A stretch of 64,000 nucleotides of DNA. It comes from Zea mays (Eukaryota; Streptophyta; Magnoliopsida; Poales; Poaceae). The stretch is from positions 59,042,942-59,106,941 of the forward strand of contig NC_050099.1 in the NCBI RefSeq assembly GCF_902167145.1. Reading direction: 5' to 3'. This document shows positions 37,330-49,929 of this stretch, piece after piece. The translations under genes were made by a program, and so were the position numbers. Below the pieces are notes generated by a model that saw only the letters and a list, made by a program, of their open reading frames with translations, was not told where the DNA came from and made no database searches. Position 1 is the stretch's first letter, and the number at the start of each line of letters is the position of its first letter.

Positions 37330-39876
37330 GACCTTCACTGTTGAAACACTAAAACTGACCCGACGAAGGAAGAAGAGTAGAAAATCATACCTTAAAATTT
37401 GAGTAAAATAAGTTGTCTGTGATATGTTGTCTCCTATAATTGTTGATGTCTTTTTCTAGCTTCGGGGATCCGATACTCTTTGACAGCATACTCACAATTT
37501 TTGCCCCAGCACGATCACAAATGCATCCCAAGATCTCTTCATCTACAACGCCAAAGAGAACAGATCTAGGTTGGTAGCCGCCAGACACAACAAATTCTTT
37601 TAATTCAGATATATGATCTTTGGAAAGTTGTTGGCCCCTTAGGTGCCATAAGTCGAAGATTTTATCTTCCGAAGAGGCTTCTTCAGTCCTTTTTCCCTTT
37701 GACACTGAAGTCTCAGGAGCAATCGTCCCCTCGGTATTCTTCTCAGGCGCTTTGTTGGCAATAAGTCTATCAATTTCTAATAAAGTTGTTCCAAGGGGAC
37801 CACCACTGCTTTCAGCTTGTTGAGGCCCTTCGTTAGCCACATAGGGTGCAATCTTATTTTTAATTGCCCGTGGCGGGGTATCAAGAACAACCCTCATCAC
37901 ATTCATCATACGGCGCTTCTTCTGGGCATTCCCCCCACCGGGTGCCGAAGGCCCTTTCTCTGCCTCTACTTTGGCAGTTTCCCTAGCATCTTTCTTCTGT
38001 GGCTATAATAAGCTTGTTAGCTCTGATCCTAGAGGACTTAGCATTGTGAAAGGCAAGGGTTCAGTCATTACCTCTAAAATTTCTATCACGCCAATAGAAG
38101 TTTCCGAAGGGGTCTCTGCAGAATGCTTTGGTGGAGAAGATCTTTCTTCTTCTTCATGGCTCGATGATATAATCTTTCTTTTCTTAGATGCTGAAGGTTC
38201 TGGTGTCAACTTCGGTTTCTTTGTTAACCTTTTCTTCTTGTCCTTCTCGATAGATCTTTGCACTTGTCTTTTCAGAATACTCACAACCCTTTTCTTTTCA
38301 CTCCCCCGGCCTCTTCGTCAAGTCCATCATAGTCGGGATACTCGAAGCCAAGAGCATCCATCAATCGATTTAGCCTTTGTTTCTCTCGTGTGTCGAAGAC
38401 AGCGCTCATTAGCTGGTCCTCTTTCTTAGTATAATTTCCAAGGATTTCATTGCACATTGTCTCAATGACCTCCAACCATTCGGCACAAGGGCCACTGAAG
38501 GTGTTCTGAAATTTAAAGCGATACGGAAGTCTAACAAGCTCAAATTTCTTTCCTTCTTCTTTCTTTTTCTGCATTCCCCATCCACCTGATGTGGGAAAAG
38601 TTTTGTATGCCAAGTATTCTTGAACCAGGTCCCGAGTACTGATATGCTCGGCCACAACCCTGAATTCTACTTCTGCTAGTTAGCATGGGGAGCCGAGTTG
38701 CATGTCGCATAATGGCCTCGTCATGCCGAAGTTCAGTTTCAGGGGACTCAACACCATACTCATAAGCTTCTCCCTTCTCTTTTCATCAGCTTCGACATAA
38801 AACCATTCACTTGTCCAGTCGGTGGGCCACTTGGTATCCAATCCCAAGGGCCTTCGTATCCTTTTGGTTTGCAAAATTGTAACATCCGAAGATCTTGTGC
38901 AGACCATTTGCCATCGCCTTGGTTTGGTAATGGAGTTCATGAACCATGCAAAATCCTTCAGCATTGACACTTCTTCCCTAGCTTCAGAGAGCCCATATGT
39001 ACACGCTAAGCCTAAATATAGCATTTGGAGTCAGTTGATGAAGATAGATTTCAAAGTTCTTCAAAACTTCACCAATCATGTCATACAGATGGAACCGAAG
39101 CCTCGCTTTGGAGAAGCTCTTAAAAACAATAACTTCATCATCTCTTGGCTCTGGAACTACTTCGTCTCCGGTGAACTTTATCAACTCATCATCATTTTTT
39201 TCCAAAATATCCAAGCTTCTTCATTAGAATTAAATCTTCTGCCTTTACAGTGGATTTTCCAAATTCAATATGGTTAGGCTTGCTCAAACTCAAGATGCCA
39301 TCATCCCCTTCATCATCACTAGCAGCTTCGACAATAGTATGTTCAGCTTCGGCAATAACGTCATCCTTCTCGGGAATAGAGTCTTCTCACTCTTGGACAA
39401 CCAACCTAGAACGTCTCATTACTTCTGAGATTGGGGCTGTCTCAGTTGCCTCAGTCTCTTCACCTTCGTTTGTTAGCCTAGCAGTAGACCTGATCCTAGC
39501 CATTTCAGTTCTTAAGATGAAGCTATATTTCAACTAACTTCACGATTGTTCGAAGGTCTCACGGCAAGTGCACAGATGACAAAAAGCTTCGGCTTCAGTA
39601 AAAAAATTTCAACAACACAACATTGCAATAGCAATGAATGTTGTGGTAACTTCTCACCAACTCATCTATTTATATAGCCCTGCAGGTGAACAAGGCGAAC
39701 AGTCGTATCGCTCATACTGACTGATCGGTGGGCCGGCATAGGTCGAATCTTTTTAATCGTTTTTAATAACAAGCTCAGGGAAGGTGTTTTTCAGACCTTT
39801 AGCATTCAGAAGCCTTCATGTTTTTTGTGGATCGAGCTTGTTATGAAAAAATGACCTAGCACCATGAAGGGGCTAC

Positions 39877-40491
39877 TGTTTGGGGTCGCCTTCTCTGCCG
39901 AAGGTCCTCAGGAAGAAGGAATTTCCTACAACCAAAAGGGTTGAACGCCGAAGCTGCAACAAATATGTGTAAAATGCTGAAGGTTCATAGCTTCGGCCCA
40001 AGACGGTTACGAAGTTCAAGCACGATGTTGAGCCAAAGAGTAAAAGACCCTTTAATCCATGATGTTTGTATTAGGATAATGTATACATATTAGGGTCATA
40101 AATGTACTTTTGCTTGGGTTGCATCCTTTGCCTATAAGTAGACGAACAGTACCCTCGTACTGTTCACGCTGGATCGAGGTTATATTCTCACTTTCACCTT
40201 CGAGCAAGCCGAAGGTACAAATGTAATGTATATTATGTATCACTTGTCAACATATGATATAGATCTCAATGTTATTTAACATTTCTTATGATATAAATAA
40301 TAATTATCATGATGTTACATTTGCAACTACATTTTTGTATTTGTAAATGATGAAGACGCGTTCTTCATAACATTCGTTCGAGAACCATCATGCCCGAAAG
40401 GGTATGATGCTTCGAAGGACGAAGGTCATTTACATTTAACAATTGTGTTGCCTTGTTTTATGATTCAATATTTAAAAACAAGAGACCAGCA
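39877..40491 (+). repeat. 3' LTR of element C (615 bp)
   Basis: Starts TGTTTGGGGTC right after the purine-rich GAAGGGGCTAC and ends GAGACCAGCA. A TATA box (TATAAGTA) lies at 40133-40140. It aligns with the reverse complement of the element B LTRs, with many differences. Confidence 0.9.
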
Positions 40492-43400
40492 TCTAGCACT
40501 TCTCAAGTTAGTTCATGCCCCTTTGGTCCCTGTTTTAGTACCTCATTGACCTCTAGATGCTTATGGTCTTGACCAATTGAACGCTACCGCCGTATAGTCC
40601 TGGGAACGATGTGTTGTCGCTTGGGAACGTCGTCGTGGACACCCCTCCCATTGACCGGCTCATCCATGCTTTCTCCGCCCAAATTTTGGCGTACACCGTT
40701 ATCCTATTGAGACATTGGTCCCTTCCAAGTCGATTAATTAAACTCTACAAGCTTATGTAGCTCGGGCTCCGCCACTGTCATGGGCAGATAGCCATTAGGG
40801 TCGGGCCATTCGATTTAACTTAAGAGAATTGCTCGGGTAGCCTCAAGGATGAATCTCGTGTACTTATTACCGTCGTGGAGAGTCACCGACGACGAGTGTG
40901 CACGATTCTGACCAGGTGTTCGACCGGCGCACGATCAGGGACTTGAAACCGTGAAGAAATAGAAACATAAGGACTTAAGTGAAATTGTTAGTGACACCAT
41001 GAACAGTATTGTGGATTCTTCACTAGATATTTGAACGGCCAGGGGTCTTTGCGCAAAGTTGTGTGCGCGGGCGCAGACACGGGCGTGTTTCCCCTGTCCG
41101 TGGGCCAGCTAGGGCTGGATTCAGCCCAACCCTATTCATTATTTTCCTTTTTCTTTTTCCTGATAGCTTGTAAAATCCATCAAAAATTGTAGAAAATGAT
41201 AAAAACATGGATCCAATTTTATTAGACTCCTAAAATTAGGTAGTATTTAATAAAAACAAATTCCAAGTTTTTTATTTTAAACCATAAAATTATGTAGCAT
41301 TCAAAGTTACTTAAGGGGGACCTTTGAGAATTTTAGAAATAGTTTAATAATCCCAAAAATCGTAGAACTTTTTGGATGGACTTAAAATGTTTTGAACGTT
41401 GAGTAAAGTTTGAACTTATTTGGACAATGTTTGACTAATAAACCAATAATAAGCCTAAATAATTAAACCCTTTAATACCTAGGGAGTCTAAGAGTAGTTT
41501 TGCAAGTAGAACATGCAAATCATCACTTTGCTACAATGTGGCAACCTAAAAAGATTAGTTGAACTAATCCTAAAAGATTATCTAGCTATAAGTCTTGATG
41601 GTTAATAGGCTTCGTGAAGGAAAGTTGTATTCAAGACACAACTTACTATTTTCGTGTTATATATTTGCATATCCATGACATAGCATAAGCATTTATATAT
41701 ATGTATTGTTGTGTATAGAACATGAAGAAGAATCTATAGTAGAAGAAGAAGTTGCTCCTCCGACTGAGAGTCCTCCCGTGGAGAACAACTTTTACTTTGA
41801 CATCTGTTGTGAGGAAGCAGATACTCCTACAACACAAGGCAAGCCCCAGTGCATTCACCTTTCATTGTATATTGAAGCTTTATCAATTTTGAATGTTGCA
41901 TTAGGTAATAAGAATTGTGTGATAAACTATTGATGCATTTACTTCCTTGAGAAATTGAATAATGTGGCAGAACCTCCAAGTTATTGGGCCCACATGCACG
42001 TGCCCTTGTCTCAAAGACCTCAGACGGCTATGCATGTGCACCAGATAACTTAACAGGATCCGTCCGAGTGTCCTAAGGACCCCAGATAAACCACTTACAA
42101 CCAGGATCGCAAGATTAAGTAAACACAAATCACACACCAACATTTGCAGCGGAATTTCTTTATTACAAAAAGTTACAAGTTACAACAAATTTACATTATA
42201 TTTATCGGAGTGGTTACAAAAGTGATTCAAATAAATGTACTTTGAAATGTCATAAATTATTTATAATTTTGAAATATATGCTAGCTCAATGACAATCCTC
42301 AATAAGAAGTATAGAAGAGCTACTTTAACCTATAAGAAGGTCGTGCCCAGCGGCGCTTAACACCATCCACAGCAGCACAAATCTAGTACCTGCAACAACA
42401 TGGGTTTGAAAACCCTGAGTACGAAGTATACTTTCGCAAGTCTTGCCCGACTAAGGAAAAGAACTCTCAAGGGTATGATGGTTAAATAGGAATCAAGGAA
42501 AGGCTTTAGCAAGAATCAACTCAGATACTTTTGCAGAAATAGCTTACTAAAGTGAGTCCTTACTTTCAATATTTTAACGCCAGATTAAATATTAATAGAC
42601 TCTGGTTGCATCTAGTCTAATTTCACCATCTCATCAATACAGCATCATTTTTATTCATAATGTTTACATCTTGACCTAGGTTGCAGGTCAGAGATCAAGT
42701 ATCCACTGTCCGGGGATATAACAGCGATCCGAATCGATTTACTCAGCTGAGGATCTCTAACCACATGACATATGTTTCTCGTAAATCTTGCATATGTCTA
42801 CCATTCCCATGGATCCTCCACTGCATGAACAGGTCTGCGCCACCCGAGAGCACACCACCCCTTTTAGGTGGTCCTTTGCCAGGAGGGTACGTGCCACTCT
42901 CGCCATCTCTCCACTCCCAGTGCGCGATTGTCTTTTCATGTATGGAATAGCCGGGTTCAAGCTTACCCTGTCCCATATCTAGGGCATGTGGCCAGTTAAG
43001 ATAGTCCTTGATCATACAGGCCTACATACGCATCCAATCCTTAATTAACCTAGGTGGAGCATCACCTGTTCCTAGCCCAAGTCTCGAGTTAAGTACTTCC
43101 ACCCTTAGGATTGTTTTCTGTTCCTAAGGATGAAAAGAGCATTATAGGTAACTTTGCAGTAAGATCCCACCATGCTCCCAATGAAAATATTCTTGCGGGT
43201 AGAAGCCATCCTTCCTCAAGATAACCCCTGAGCTAGGCATTATTGCAAAAGACAACCTCTATCCACAAGATCTAAGCAGGGCTAAGCATTTTTGTAAACA
43301 ATATTTTGATACTTCGAAAGAAGTATCTATAATAGGAATGGATATCAAGGTAGTCGATGCATCAAATAGTTTCCAAGCAATTCCTATAAACTTAATGCAC

Positions 43401-43851
43401 ATTTCACTAGACTTAAGCGTATAAAAGTCTTTTTAAAATACAAGGAAGGTGTAAATGCACCGGGGCTTGCCTGGAATAACACTAGGTTAGTGTTTGTTAG
43501 ACGACGACCACTTGATGATCATCCTTGTCCTAGCACTTGTCAGGTCATCCATCTTTAGGTTCGTCCATCAGCATCACTTTGCAAAGAAGCCCACGCTTAA
43601 CAGCATCTTGTGGTCGGCTCATCTCTAGTCCTCTGCATCACGTGGTCCACTAGGGTACCTAATGAGATGCACGATGCATATGAATGAATATAAACAGGAA
43701 TAGCACACGACTAATTATTGCTACACCGAAGAGGATTAAATACTTAGCGGCGAGGTATATAATAACACTTAAAAGCAATTACCAGATGCCAAGATATTAC
43801 TATGTACAACGTCCACGCTATTTTAACTTAATCGAATCTGAGGATAGAGAT

Positions 43852-44480
43852 TGTTGGGGACTTGTTCTCAAATGCTTCGAATTAAGAACAAGGCAACATA
43901 GAATGTTAAATAATAATGCCCTTCGTCCGCTGAAGCATTATTTCCCCAAGGAATTAATGAACTTCGGACGAAGACCACGGACATAATACCACGAAGATCT
44001 TACCTTCGTGGTCAGGCATACAATAATGCGAAATAAAATATAAAATACTAAACATTAAAAGAAAGTCTATTAAAAACAAATTACATTATTCATATATTTC
44101 ACAATATGAACTTAAATGTCAAAACATAATATTTAGGTACATTTATACCTTCGTCTTTAGTAGAGAATAATTCCGGCGTAATGCGTTGACGATTACCAAA
44201 TTGCGTGAACAGTGCCGGGGTACTGTTCACCTATTTATAGGCACAGGGTGCAACCTGTGTAAAATTACATTTATGTCCTTTACAATTCGACTACAATAAT
44301 GACACAAAACATCATGGGTCTTTAAGTCAATCCATCTTTAAGTCGGTTCGGCCCTTCGTCTTGAGATCTGTCATTGTGCCGAAGCTCAATAGGTAATAGC
44401 TTCGGCGCTTGCTCCTGAGAGGATCTTCCGAAGGTGTTCTCTTTCTTTAGGATCTTCGGCTACGAAGCATACCCCCAACA
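43852..44480 (-). mobile_element. Solo LTR of the Tat family (629 bp)
   Basis: Ends TGTTGGGGAC and CCCCCAACA, colinear with the element B LTRs over its whole length, with a minus-strand TATA at about 44229-44237. Flanking 5-mers GAGAT and GAGAC match at four of five positions. No internal domain remains, so it arose by LTR-LTR recombination. Confidence 0.92.
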
Positions 44481-46445
44481 GAGACCATTAATTCTAATAT
44501 TTCGGCTAATAGGAATAACAAAAATGCGCGCCAATATTAAATTCAGCTTGAATCCACTATATCGATTAACAAATACTAATTTGGCCTTTTCGTCGATCAC
44601 ATGTTAAATATCGCATTAATTTGGTTCTTCGTCAGCTTACTTCAACTAAACCCGCAAATCACTTCGAGGAGCCTACGCCAACGAACAATCAAATCGTCGC
44701 CACAAACAATAACCATATCACTGTGCACACTAAGACATTTCTTCGTACGACAAATATAACTACAGCATGTAAGCTTACAACGGGATAATCATCGCGACCA
44801 ACCTAGGTAGCCAATCCATCTAATGACTCAGCTAACAGTAATAATACATCAGCTTACCGCATCACAGTGCGACTTGGTATTAACAAAAGCGACAACGTTC
44901 ACTGTTTCCCCCAAATCGGCGAACACCTATTGAGCGTCACACGAAATCACACTATCTTTACTAGCTAGCTTCTTTCACTAATCACACCACTATGATTTAC
45001 GTGTACGTCACCAGCCCACATGGACAGCGCAAGCATACCAAACTGATGAGAAATATTAAAACGAAGAGCGAGAGCAACGATAGCTCGCCAATAATTTAAT
45101 CTGTCTCGAAGGCCATGAACACAACCATGGTTTCCGATTCCTCCATTACTTCAAGCACGTGGTGAGCACCACGCGAACTTCACTGCCTTCTCCATCCACA
45201 TCGAGAATTTTCCGGTTGCGTACTGATTTGTTTCCTTCTACGCCTAATCTTCTCGGATTTTTGGCGTGAACACAAGTTGGAGACGTCATGTAGGAGCCAG
45301 CATCGAGGCAAGGCGACGGATCGACGACAAGCACCAAAGAGGGATAGGCGATGTTGTTGGAGACCCGGAGAGGCGACGAACGACGATGTCGACGTGTCGG
45401 CACCACAATTTCCATTCGATGCAGACGATGGCATGATGACTCATTTGGGCTTTTTGTCGAGCACTAGTGCAGGGCGCCGAGATGGAGCAGACGCTCGACC
45501 ACAAACGAAAAGGCGACACGCTAGCTGTGAAGGCTGAGCAGGGAACCTAGGTTCGACGACGAGCAGGGAGACATACCAAAACCCCGGGCGCGACGACGAC
45601 CAGCACCAGAGTTCACGGTGAGGAGACCCGCTCCTGGGAGCCGAGCACGAGAGGCAAAGGAAAGCCTGGGCGCGACCATGGCAGGGAGATGGGGATGATA
45701 AGCTGGGCGACCGGCGTCGATGGGACGAGTACCAGGGAGACCAGCGCCGACGAGATTGATGGCAAGGCGGGCGGATCGGTGTTGTTCCAGTGGAGACGGT
45801 GGCCACCAACTAAAGAGCGCGCAAGAGGCCAAGGCGGAGCCGGAAAGGCGCGACGAACCGAGCTCTATGGCGACGTGGCATGGAGACAACGACGCAGTGG
45901 AGCTGTGGCAGATGACAAGCTCGACGGCGGGACTCACGTAGGGGTGAGCGACGCCGGGAGATGCACAAGAGGGAGCTAGAGACCAAGCTAGGGCCGGGCG
46001 CGAGTTGAAGTCGAGCTCGGCCGGAACTAGGTCCAGGGCGGGCGCCATGGCCAAGAGCTGAGGACAGACAGCGACACACACCAGTGTTGAAGACGCGTGA
46101 GGATTCGATGTCTAGTGCAGGAGCATTGGGCGCCTAGGCGTGATGAAGGGAGGACGCTAGCAACGTGCTGGCAGCTCGGCAACTAGGAGACGGTTGGGCT
46201 AGGCCACCGGCAAGCGCATTATCGATGACGATGACCAAGGCAGGGTTCACTGGCGCGACAAGCACGTGCAGGGGGCAACGGCAAGCGGTTGGGAGACGGC
46301 AGCGCGGTTCGGGCAAGGTCGCATGAGCACTGGACAAGGAGAACGATGGGCTCGACGGCGCCCATGGCCAGAGTGAGCTGGAGACTATCGACGGGTACAT
46401 AAGGGACCTAGGAAGGGAAGCGAGCACCAGAGATGCGTGGTGGCG

Positions 46446-46616
46446 CTCGCAGAGCTTGCCGGTGGGGGAGAAGACGATGAGGGCGACCTCGACGTCGCAG
46501 AGCAGGGAGAACTCGAAGGCCTTCTTGAAGATCCCCGAGCAGCGCTTGGAGAAGCGCACTTGCCAGCCCACCCGGTCCTCGATCTGCCGCAGTTCCACGC
46601 GGCCGCGGCATGTCAT
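46446..46616 (-). pseudogene. MADS-box domain fragment inside repeat DNA
   Basis: From the ATG at 46616 the minus strand encodes 57 residues spanning a whole MADS domain. It has Arg-Gly-Arg-Val-Glu-Leu then a Gln-Ile-Glu-Asp turn. The block Gln-Val-Arg-Phe-Ser-Lys-Arg, then Phe-Lys-Lys-Ala, then [14 protein letters not shown] follows. Several normally fixed residues are changed, for example Arg-Arg to Arg-Cys and a Trp in the basic helix. After Gly-Lys-Leu-Cys-Glu the similarity stops and the frame runs on without an I or K domain. The 'ALIVFSP' end recalls SOC1/TM3-like proteins. It looks like an old captured first exon; DNA-binding function is unlikely. Confidence 0.75.
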
Positions 46617-48831
46617 GGCCGACCCGGCAGGAGCAGAGGTGAGGACGCCATGGGAGAGGCAGAGAGTCGGCTGGGGGAGGGATGAGGGAGGGGATGTCGG
46701 CTCCAAGGGCGCTGGGGAGGGGCGACCGACTGAAGGAGATGGAGGCTAGGCAGCGGCTTCAGGAAAAATCCCAGGGAGATGAGATCCATAGGCTGCGTAG
46801 AAAAATCCAGGGAAAAGATTAGATAGAGGGCGGTGGCAGGATAGGGCTGAGGACGGATTTTTTTCCAGATTTTCCACTTTCCCATTTTTTATAAATAAAA
46901 TTGCAGATATTTCGAATTAGGATTTTAGCGATGTATAATGGGTCGACTGTACGGGCTACACATTTCATTCTCCGAATCGTGAAACGGAAAATCAGCGGAA
47001 TAATGGTTCATACGGTTCTGGCTAAATTTTGTTGGATAACTTTCGTGACTATTCTGAGCAAGATGTAAAAGGACTACGGGTGATTCCAATTGGGTTCAGT
47101 TGAATTTTACCCGATATCGATCATTTGATCTGACGCCAAGGATAACATGACGAGAGGAACAATTCAATTAATGAGCTGGCGCATTGCTTTTCTTGGACAG
47201 CGCGGGGGCTCCAAATTTTACATAAAATCGGAAGTTTTCTGATTTTCATATTCACTTACGCGCGTGATCCGAATAGTTCAAAATTCGCCAGCAAACAAAG
47301 GAAACCCCAAAGTTTATGAAACATTTTTAATTGTTTAAATTATGGAGATGAATACGACACCGAACTTGAGTTTTTGTGAGCTGGTTGAATTCCAAGCTTG
47401 ATGAAACCCTTCGAATAATCTTGGTAATCGGAGATGGGGCTAATATCGAAATCATTATTCACAATAGCATTTCTTGCTTAAGTCCATACTCGTTGTTACG
47501 CGTATAGTAACACCTGGGGTGTTACAAATACCATTCCTTATTACCTAATTTATTCAAACAAGTTTAATGATGCTTAGCCTTGCTATAGAAAACAAAATGT
47601 TTTGTTTAAAAAAGGTGATGCTTCACAATGGGATGGGAATTTTTTTACAAAGGAAAGCCTTATGATGGTGAATCCATCACGACCTTGATGGATTTAACAT
47701 TTGAAAAGAGTACCTTTATCAGGTACCAAACTTTGGGTTATAAACGATAAAGATGAGACCGGGCGGGTGACTTGCACGAGGAGGTCTCGGTGTAGTGTCT
47801 CCATCTAGTCATTTAAGGACTGAGTGGATGTAGGCTTGATGATCGAGGACCTTTTAACTAGCCACATGCCTCATCATGGGTAAGCTTTCCCTCGGACGGA
47901 CCAATACCAGTATAGCTCGCCCGCACTAGGCGTGGGAGATGGTGAGAGTAGCGTGTACCCTCTGTAGCAAGAGGCCGAACGGTGGAGTAACTGTGCTCTC
48001 GGGTAGCGGGGACCCATTCTGGTCTTGAGAAACTCGGGTGCGAGTTGACATATGTAAGGGTTAAGTGCTACATATGTCATGTGGTTGGAGATCCCTAGCT
48101 GGGTATTAATTGATTCGGATCACCGTTACTTCTCAGACATGAAGACTTGATCACTGACCTACACCATAGTGACAAGTAAACTCAGGGTGTCGTAAAAGAT
48201 GGCTAGTGTAGGCCAAGTGTTTGATCTATTTTAGGGAACAAATCTAGATTCAGGAGATTACTTAATTTGACAAGTAAAACGAATTCATAAGGATCAACTT
48301 TAGTAAGCTTTGAGCAAACAGAGTCATTGGTTCTTGCTAAACCTTACCTTGACTCCTAAAGGCCAGCATATCCTTGAGAGTCTTTCCTTTTAGTTAGGTA
48401 AGACTTGCGAAAGTACACTCCGTACTCAGGGTTTTCGAACCCATGTTGTTGTAGTTGATGACACTGCAAAGTTTTGATGTTTCTGTTCAAAGATTGTCCT
48501 CAAGCAGGAGGATGAAAATTAAATAAAACTTATGGAAGGTGCCTACCTTCCGGTGATGTAATAAGTAGAAGCACTTGAACACGTATATTGTAATAATAAT
48601 GACTCTTTCTATATTGTACATGCGAATGTAAATTAAGTTATTGTAACTCTTTCCACTTTTACTCCAATGGTATGTAATGTATGTGATGTGGGATGAACGC
48701 TCCTGGGAGATGTGAAGGAGATACGAGAATCTGGTTCTGTCAAGCTATTGGGTGCACCTGTATGACTGTATAAGGTCCTTGGGACATGGACATCTGTAGG
48801 TGGGCATAATATCATGGGAGGTTCCATAACA

Positions 48832-49929
48832 GATGGCTCCGCACATAGCCTCTCGGAAGTTATAACTTCCGACATCCTCGTACACCGGCTCTCAGAAGTT
48901 ATAGAATTAGCCTAACGTCGCGCCCATATCCTCTCTCACGAGCGTCTCCTCTGTCTGATATGCCTGCACCTCTCCTATTTCCTACACCCGTGCCATTCTT
49001 GCTGCCAGCCCCACCTCCGCCCACCACCAGCCTACCACCACCCACCGCAGCAGCAACACCACCCACCACCACCGCTCACCACCGCTAGCACAAGGTCCCC
49101 ACAAGCCCCAACTCCCCTCACTAGCAACAGCCCCAACTCCTCCATGCCCCGGGGCCTCCTCTCAACGCCGTCTTGAGCCCGAGTTGTCTATCCCAAGCGC
49201 CGCCTCCCGCTTCTTGTCACCCTCGACCATTAAGTTTCAAAATCAACGTCGTCGTCCCCCGCCTCCCTCAGCTTGCCGTGACACCTCCCCGCACCGAACC
49301 ATTGCCCCAACATTGTCGTGCCACCGTTTTGTCTTTTCAAGTAACTTCCGAGTGTTCGTATTGTCCTTTTTTGTTAAAAATACTAACTTCTAAGAGTTAA
49401 TTGATTTTAAACCATAGGAAGTTATGGTAATCATGTTAATCAACTTAATCAGCTAAATATTGCATATATTTAATTATGTATGTCTTTTGTTTGTTACGTG
49501 CTAATAATAAGTGTAACTTAGATTAATGTAGTTAGATTGAAGCTGAATATTGACTTGAATTAGCATTATCATGTTAATTAGTAATATTTTTGTAAAATTG
49601 TCGTAGTGTTGTGAAACCTATGTGTTACCCGTTCTGTATCGGCACGAGCCACATGGATAGATCTATAGATTTATGACAATGACAGGTCTGAACAAGATTT
49701 CAGTGGCATAACCTTGTTGTTCGCTATTGCACCATTTATGGGCGTGTGAATGAGAACAGAAGGGTTATGCTGCCAAAATTTTGTTCGGACTCGTTGTTCG
49801 TCTTAAATCCTTGCTCTATCAGTCACTAATGGGTGGGTTTAGGACCTATCTTTTCCTATAGATGTAGTGACACGATCGATATGGCTTTAATACTAGAAAA
49901 AAATGAATCATGTGTTCTATTGTTTTAGC
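48832..49929. other. Non-coding DNA upstream of the CACTA transposase remnant
   Basis: Contains repeated motifs around GAAGTTATAACTTC (48864-48880, 48897-48905, and single arms at about 49340, 49385 and 49420) and a CCACCACC-rich stretch (49015-49110). Short scattered arms of one motif resemble the subterminal repeats of CACTA elements. No CACTA terminus was identified. ORFs here are proline-rich and unsupported. Confidence 0.35.

Larger units (their letters stand above)
26908..39503 (-). pseudogene. Antisense PF04195-type ORF of element C, split by element B
   Basis: Minus-strand reading begins with the ATG at 39503, about 165 bases downstream of a TATA box (TATATAAATAG at 39666-39676). It shows the same N-terminus and PF04195-like core as element B, with stops near 39390 and further breaks near 39180, 38670, 38280 and 38000. 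Exon 1 ends at 37391 before a GT donor. Element B (27685-37329) lies inside the following intron, and exon 2 resumes near 27651. The acceptor AG there appears changed to AA. A coiled-coil-like part and the conserved C-terminal block follow (27432-26908, stop at 26908). Function unknown; this copy is dead. Confidence 0.8.
25488..40491 (+). mobile_element. Tat-lineage element C, left-truncated and split by element B
   Basis: Two segments (25488-27684 and 37330-40491) belong to one plus-strand element. In order they hold the integrase end, the tandem array, the antisense ORF on the minus strand and the 3' LTR. Element B plus one TSD copy (GACCT) separates them. Everything 5' of the integrase tail is missing, with a sharp junction at 25487/25488. 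That indicates deletion or truncation rather than intact insertion. Confidence 0.9.
41963..47526 (-). mobile_element. Candidate long solo LTR (about 4.9 kb without its own insert)
   Basis: Plus-strand ends are TGTGGCAGAAC and GGGGTGTTACA. Flanking 5-mers AATAA and AATAC match at four of five positions. It is inverted relative to the LTR DNA around it. It carries a GC-rich block (45150-46750) that includes a MADS-box fragment, and a Tat solo LTR is nested at 43852-44480. No internal PBS, PPT or pol was seen, which favours a solo LTR. The length is unusual and the ends are not proven. Confidence 0.5.
40492..48831 (+). repeat. Old plus-oriented chromovirus-type LTR, interrupted
   Basis: The segments 40492-41962 and 47527-48831 read as one plus-oriented LTR. 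It ends GGAGGTTCCATAACA, paralleling the end of the minus-oriented unit at 41963 (GGAGGTTCTGCCACA on the minus strand). Shared internal landmarks include 'CTTGCGAAAGT...CGTACTCAGGG'. Its 5' end is missing at the element C junction. No gene was recognised in either segment. Confidence 0.5.

Noticed and set aside
45146..46885. Many overlapping 70-190 codon ORFs
   Set aside because: GC-rich repeat DNA; composition-biased and unsupported except for the MADS-like segment.
49015..49110. Proline-rich protein from CCACC repeats
   Set aside because: Short simple-sequence stretch with no conserved frame.
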